A program made the translations under genes and the position numbers. Below are positions 33,438-36,942 of a DNA stretch of 36,942 bases, one piece after another. Below the pieces are notes generated by a model. It was not told the origin of the DNA. It made no database searches and saw nothing but the letters and a program-made list of their open reading frames with translations. Source of the stretch: Treponema sp. (GTDB lineage: Bacteria; Spirochaetota; Spirochaetia; Treponematales; Breznakiellaceae); NCBI GenBank assembly GCA_009784775.1, contig WQXQ01000008.1, positions 1 to 36,942 of the forward strand. Reading direction: 5' to 3'. How positions within the stretch are numbered: the first letter of the stretch is position 1; each line of letters opens with the position of its first letter.

Positions 33438-36400
33438 TTATCCATCAATCCGGAACATTATTTCACGCGAATAGATTGTTTCGCCTTTAGTTGCCATAAC
33501 CATTAAGCGATGCGGCCCAATAGTCACACCGCTTATATTAAGCGTAATAGTACCGCTGGTTTCGCTTTGCTCAACACCATTCAATAACCACCGGAAATTG
33601 CGGTAATCTGCCGCATCGGCGACGGCAAAGGTAAAATCAGTATTTCCCGGTGTTATGACAATGTCTTCTGGCGAATTATTAAAATGAATAATGACATAAA
33701 CATAAATATCCACCACCGGCTCAAATACAGAAGAATCCGCAGTGCCGGTTCCGCCGGCAAAATCGACTGTTGCCAAACGGTATCTGGGACGAGAAGGATC
33801 GGTATCACTGCCCCAATGGTCCACTACAATGACCGGAAAACTGCCTGAATCGGTCCAGTCATTGGACAGATAAAAAATCTTATTCGAATCCCTGTAGGAA
33901 TAGTTACCAGACATTGCCAGATAGTTACTGGCATTAATGGCATTGGTAATGGCAGTCACCGATGAAAGGTCTGTATCATTATTGAAAACAAAGGCATCAT
34001 ACATATCATACTGAATGTCGCTAATGATGAGCATCGCTCCCATCACCGTCATCTCATTCCAGTCAATAAAACCGATGCCATTGTTAAAAGAGATATCGTT
34101 ATTACGGTACCTGATTTCATTTTCGGTGACAATCAGGACACGGCACCAGCCATTGCCCGGCTCCCCTTCCCAGGTAATCGGAATAGTAGCGCCGCTGCCG
34201 GTACCTTTGCCGCGGTAATCCCCTTCTACAATATCAAAATAGTCCCACCCCGAAATATACCTATTGGTGACATACACCGTATACGTCCCCTCCGGATTGT
34301 TTAAGACTCTCACGGTATTATGAGCAATATTACCAATATTAAGGTTGATGCCTGTTCTGCCCTGATTTGCCGGAATCTCTCCAATAGGTATATCTATTTC
34401 AAACAATTGCTTCATTGCCTTTGGAGCGCCAGGTCCGCCGCCGCCTTCGCTCAAATAACCTCGTATCCAGACTTTTGCGTCCCGCGCTGTATCGGATGGA
34501 GAAATTAACATCTCCCAGGAAGCATTTGCCCCGGTGGGTCTAATATTGGTCCATCCAAATGAATTACCGCCTTCTACAGGACTGACAGACAGATCCAATT
34601 CGGAAACTGTGTTTCCGTTATAGGTGATATTGATAGTACCGCTCAGAATAACATACGCAAGGCTCACCGAACCAAGATTGCCGACATTAACAATATTATT
34701 ACTGGCATTGGCAAGATTAATAATCCTGGTACCGGGAATAAATATTTCATACCCCCTGCTGCCGCTCAGTTCCACATACAACCTAAAGGTACAATTCCAG
34801 TCTGCATCAGGGTCAAAACCTTTACGCAAGTCATCTTCATATATTGGAATTACCCAGGTGATATTCGAGGCGCTGCTGCCGCTTATCCCGTTTATCATTG
34901 CAGAGTCACTCCACCACCAGAAATGACTGCCGCTGGCATTGCCGCTGGTTGAGATATATACCCTTGCCCCATTGGGAATATTGTTCAGGGTAATGGTTCC
35001 GGTAATTTCACCTATTTTTTCACCTCTGTCAGGCCGTCCCCCCATCATCATCCAGAAGGGAAAATCGACATATATTTTTGTAGCGGCAGATACAGGATCA
35101 CTGCCGGTAAATTCATTTATTTTATGTGTATCTTTCCAGAAGTGCATTCCTTCTTCATCACGGATTTCATCATAGGTTGCTCCTCCTGTCAAGAAATCAA
35201 CAAAATCGTCCATGGTTCGGGAAGTACTAAAAAATACCTGCGGATCCTCTCCCCACATTGCAACCAGCTTGTCAAGCGTAATGGAAAATACGGTCATTTT
35301 TGTAAATTGCGAAAATGGTATGGTGGGATTGGGATTTGAATCAAAATTATGCGGGGTATTACTTGTCCAAATTTCAAAACCCAATGCATTTTCAACCGGT
35401 TCGAGCATGAAACCCACATACCATGAACCGCTGCCGGCCCAGGGTATATAATGTTCGCCGTATAAATCTACGGTTACCGCTTGGTTCTGTATAGACCCAT
35501 TGCCCAGAACATCAGGCTGACTGACAAAATCAAGATCATCAAGAGATACAAATAAGCCCATTGCAATGTCTGTTCCGTTGGAATACCCGGTCAATCCGGT
35601 AATGGTAACAGTACTGGTTCCGGGTTCGGGTTCTGTATATGTTCCCGGGCCGTTGTTGTGTACCGCCGCGGCAAAGGTACTGGTTGCGCTGATCAGATTT
35701 GTTATCGCCGTATTAACCATAGTAACCGAAGCGTTACTGTTATTAAGCGCGGCCACCGCAGCATCATAGGCGGTGTTAAACGGAGCCCATTGCGCGGCCG
35801 TAGCCCAACTGGAACCCAGTGGCGCAGAATCGGCATCTGGCGCAGTGAGGACTCCTGCCTTTTCCGCATCAGCGGACTGGATTGCCGCAATTAAACTTGC
35901 TTTGGCGGTGTCGGGGTTATTTCCCGTCTGGACTGCACCGTTGAAATCGGTTAAGGCATCGGCAAGCGCGAGGTACAGGGTATCACGGTTTCCTTCATCG
36001 GCATTTTCCGCTGCATCAATGGCACTGTCCAGGTTAGTAAGATAACTTGCTTCGACCCAGCGATTCGCGGGGCTGATGTCATCGCCATTATCAACACTGA
36101 TCAAAACGCCCAGCTTGGCCGTATTCGCGCGGCCAATAAGCGCAAGCAGCTGCTCGGCAGAAAATTCTGCGCTTTGTGTTCCCCATTGTCTTGCGCTGCT
36201 AAATGTATTAATGGCAGAAGATAAAGTAGTTGCTGCCGAATTAACTATTGCCTGCACTGTGGCGCTGTCCCGGGCCAGTTCCGCAAGCATAATGGCCGCT
36301 TCAAAATCGCCCATCACTGCAGACGTAACCCAATAGCTGCCTTGAGCTACATCGTTCCCATCTACTACGGATACTACGGCGCTGCCTTTGACAATAGTTG

Positions 36401-36800
36401 CTTCGTTTATCGCAACAACAAGAGCACCAATATCCAGCGGGGCATCTTGCCCCGGCTTTTTAGCCGCATTAAATGCAAGAATTGCGTTATGCAAGGTTGT
36501 TACCGCCCCATTCACTACCGACTGGGTTGCAGAGGAATTCTCCTCAACGATTATTGCCGCGTTAATAGCCGCATTGAACGTTCCCATTTCAGTGGGAGTA
36601 ACCCAATGAAGACCAAACGGGGCAGAATTTTCCCGAACCCCTATTTTGGCATTCCCCGCCTCGATAATTTTCAATGTCAGGGCTCCCTTATCGGCAGGAC
36701 CTGATTCAGTGATACCGTTTACTGGACTATCGCAGGCGATAACGGCACATCCGATAAGGATTGCCAGCCACAGGCTGACAGATCTTTTTTCACAGTTCAT
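33438..36800 (-). CDS. giant lipoprotein with four FIVAR-like helical repeats
   Basis: This 1120-residue lipoprotein has a lipobox V-I-A-C (Cys 23). Residues about 42-383 hold four helical repeats of about 80 residues with pattern W-V-T-x3-M-x2-F-x2-A-I and V-x2-A-x3-L-x2-A-I-x2-F-x2-A, resembling FIVAR-type surface repeats. Then follows a large beta-rich part rich in W, Y and G, of unrecognised family (about 384-1025). The C-terminal Ig-like module (about 1028-1120) is shared with the next gene and with the lipoprotein at 115-546. AAGGAG is six bases before the ATG. It is the first gene of the three-gene operon, ending 12 bases before the next start. It is probably an extracellular adhesin or substrate-binding protein. 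Confidence 0.83.
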   Translation of the reverse strand: MNCEKRSVSLWLAILIGCAVIACDSPVNGITESGPADKGALTLKIIEAGNAKIGVRENSAPFGLHWVTPTEMGTFNAAINAAIIVEENSSATQSVVNGAVTTLHNAILAFNAAKKPGQDAPLDIGALVVAINEATIVKGSAVVSVVDGNDVAQGSYWVTSAVMGDFEAAIMLAELARDSATVQAIVNSAATTLSSAINTFSSARQWGTQSAEFSAEQLLALIGRANTAKLGVLISVDNGDDISPANRWVEASYLTNLDSAIDAAENADEGNRDTLYLALADALTDFNGAVQTGNNPDTAKASLIAAIQSADAEKAGVLTAPDADSAPLGSSWATAAQWAPFNTAYDAAVAALNNSNASVTMVNTAITNLISATSTFAAAVHNNGPGTYTEPEPGTSTVTITGLTGYSNGTDIAMGLFVSLDDLDFVSQPDVLGNGSIQNQAVTVDLYGEHYIPWAGSGSWYVGFMLEPVENALGFEIWTSNTPHNFDSNPNPTIPFSQFTKMTVFSITLDKLVAMWGEDPQVFFSTSRTMDDFVDFLTGGATYDEIRDEEGMHFWKDTHKINEFTGSDPVSAATKIYVDFPFWMMMGGRPDRGEKIGEITGTITLNNIPNGARVYISTSGNASGSHFWWWSDSAMINGISGSSASNITWVIPIYEDDLRKGFDPDADWNCTFRLYVELSGSRGYEIFIPGTRIINLANASNNIVNVGNLGSVSLAYVILSGTINITYNGNTVSELDLSVSPVEGGNSFGWTNIRPTGANASWEMLISPSDTARDAKVWIRGYLSEGGGGPGAPKAMKQLFEIDIPIGEIPANQGRTGINLNIGNIAHNTVRVLNNPEGTYTVYVTNRYISGWDYFDIVEGDYRGKGTGSGATIPITWEGEPGNGWCRVLIVTENEIRYRNNDISFNNGIGFIDWNEMTVMGAMLIISDIQYDMYDAFVFNNDTDLSSVTAITNAINASNYLAMSGNYSYRDSNKIFYLSNDWTDSGSFPVIVVDHWGSDTDPSRPRYRLATVDFAGGTGTADSSVFEPVVDIYVYVIIHFNNSPEDIVITPGNTDFTFAVADAADYRNFRWLLNGVEQSETSGTITLNISGVTIGPHRLMVMATKGETIYSREIMFRIDG

Positions 36801-36861
36801 TTTGAACTCCTTGTTTGGGGATATTTTGGAAAACTATGATTTTTTTCAGATTTTCTACAGG

Positions 36862-36890
36862 TGTATAGTAGACACAGTGATATAGGTCTA
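36862..36890 (-). promoter_or_regulatory. possible promoter of the giant lipoprotein operon
   Basis: A weak match, TAGACC (36885-36890), 17-base spacer, TATACA (36862-36867), lies about 60 bases ahead of the first lipoprotein gene. It overlaps a perfect inverted repeat ATATAG-N2-CTATAT at 36880-36893 that could be an operator. No better promoter is visible in this interval. Confidence 0.3.
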
Positions 36891-36905
36891 TATGATATAA
36901 TTGAG

Positions 36906-36942
36906 CCCGATACCCGATACCCGATACCCGATACCCGATACC
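36906..36942. repeat. CCCGATA heptamer array at the window edge
   Basis: Five perfect CCCGATA units plus CC run to the last base of the window, so the array continues beyond it. It is intergenic, upstream of the giant lipoprotein operon. It shares the seven-base period of the arrays at 9792, 16012, 16912 and 18281 but has a different unit. Confidence 0.95.

Noticed and set aside
24680-36800. Diversity-generating retroelement in the lipoprotein cluster
   Set aside because: No reverse transcriptase and no template repeat are present; only a candidate target-like segment remains, kept as a finding.

Overview
The window looks like a chromosomal segment of a spirochaete, most likely a Treponema-like gut or host-associated organism. 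This is inferred from the large lipoproteins with relaxed spirochaetal lipoboxes, the mix of beta-helix, FGE-like and Ig-like modules in them, the small coiled-coil/PD-(D/E)XK protein and the moderate GC content. No species-level marker is present.

Region 1 (1-6080, minus strand) is the translation/transcription housekeeping operon. It runs tRNA-Gly(GCC), intrinsic terminator, rimP, nusA, infB, rbfA. A promoter with a palindrome in its spacer overlaps the end of rbfA and leads into a 31-codon small ORF and a small lipoprotein gene.

Region 2 (6127-11982, plus strand) holds three translationally coupled genes: two half-transporters that together look like a heterodimeric ABC exporter with one degenerate ATP site, and penicillin-binding protein 1C. 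A MATE-family exporter (minus) overlaps the end of pbpC tail to tail. Then come a coaE-like kinase and a SPOR-domain membrane protein (plus).

Region 3 (14810-22166, minus strand) is a compact seven-gene operon: a YtrA-type GntR repressor with tandem ATTGTAC operators over its own start, a slipin/stomatin (SPFH) membrane protein, a LolD/MacB-type ATPase, two FtsX/LolE-type permeases, a LolA-like periplasmic protein and an outer-membrane beta-barrel candidate. Together they could form a trans-envelope export route. Two copies of a roughly 115-bp element with heptanucleotide (CCCCAGT)n arms flank the LolA-like gene. Another heptamer array separates the two permease genes.

Region 4 (22277-24619) carries a coiled-coil PD-(D/E)XK-like protein with a 33-bp tandem repeat, an aldo/keto reductase with two Cys4 clusters, a HigA-type antitoxin and the C-terminal stub of its HigB toxin.

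Region 5 (24620-36942, minus strand) is a three-gene operon of giant lipoproteins of about 1120, 1316 and 1594 residues. They are built from FIVAR-like helical repeats, an FGE/C-type-lectin-like domain plus seven Ig-like repeats, and four pectate-lyase-like beta-helix modules. The last two share an N-terminal module of about 240 residues. The first two share a C-terminal module that also makes up most of the small lipoprotein at 115-546. The operon ends at a strong terminator and begins downstream of a (CCCGATA)n array cut by the window edge. Bases 1-114 hold no gene that I can support, and there is no gene-free stretch longer than about 300 bases.
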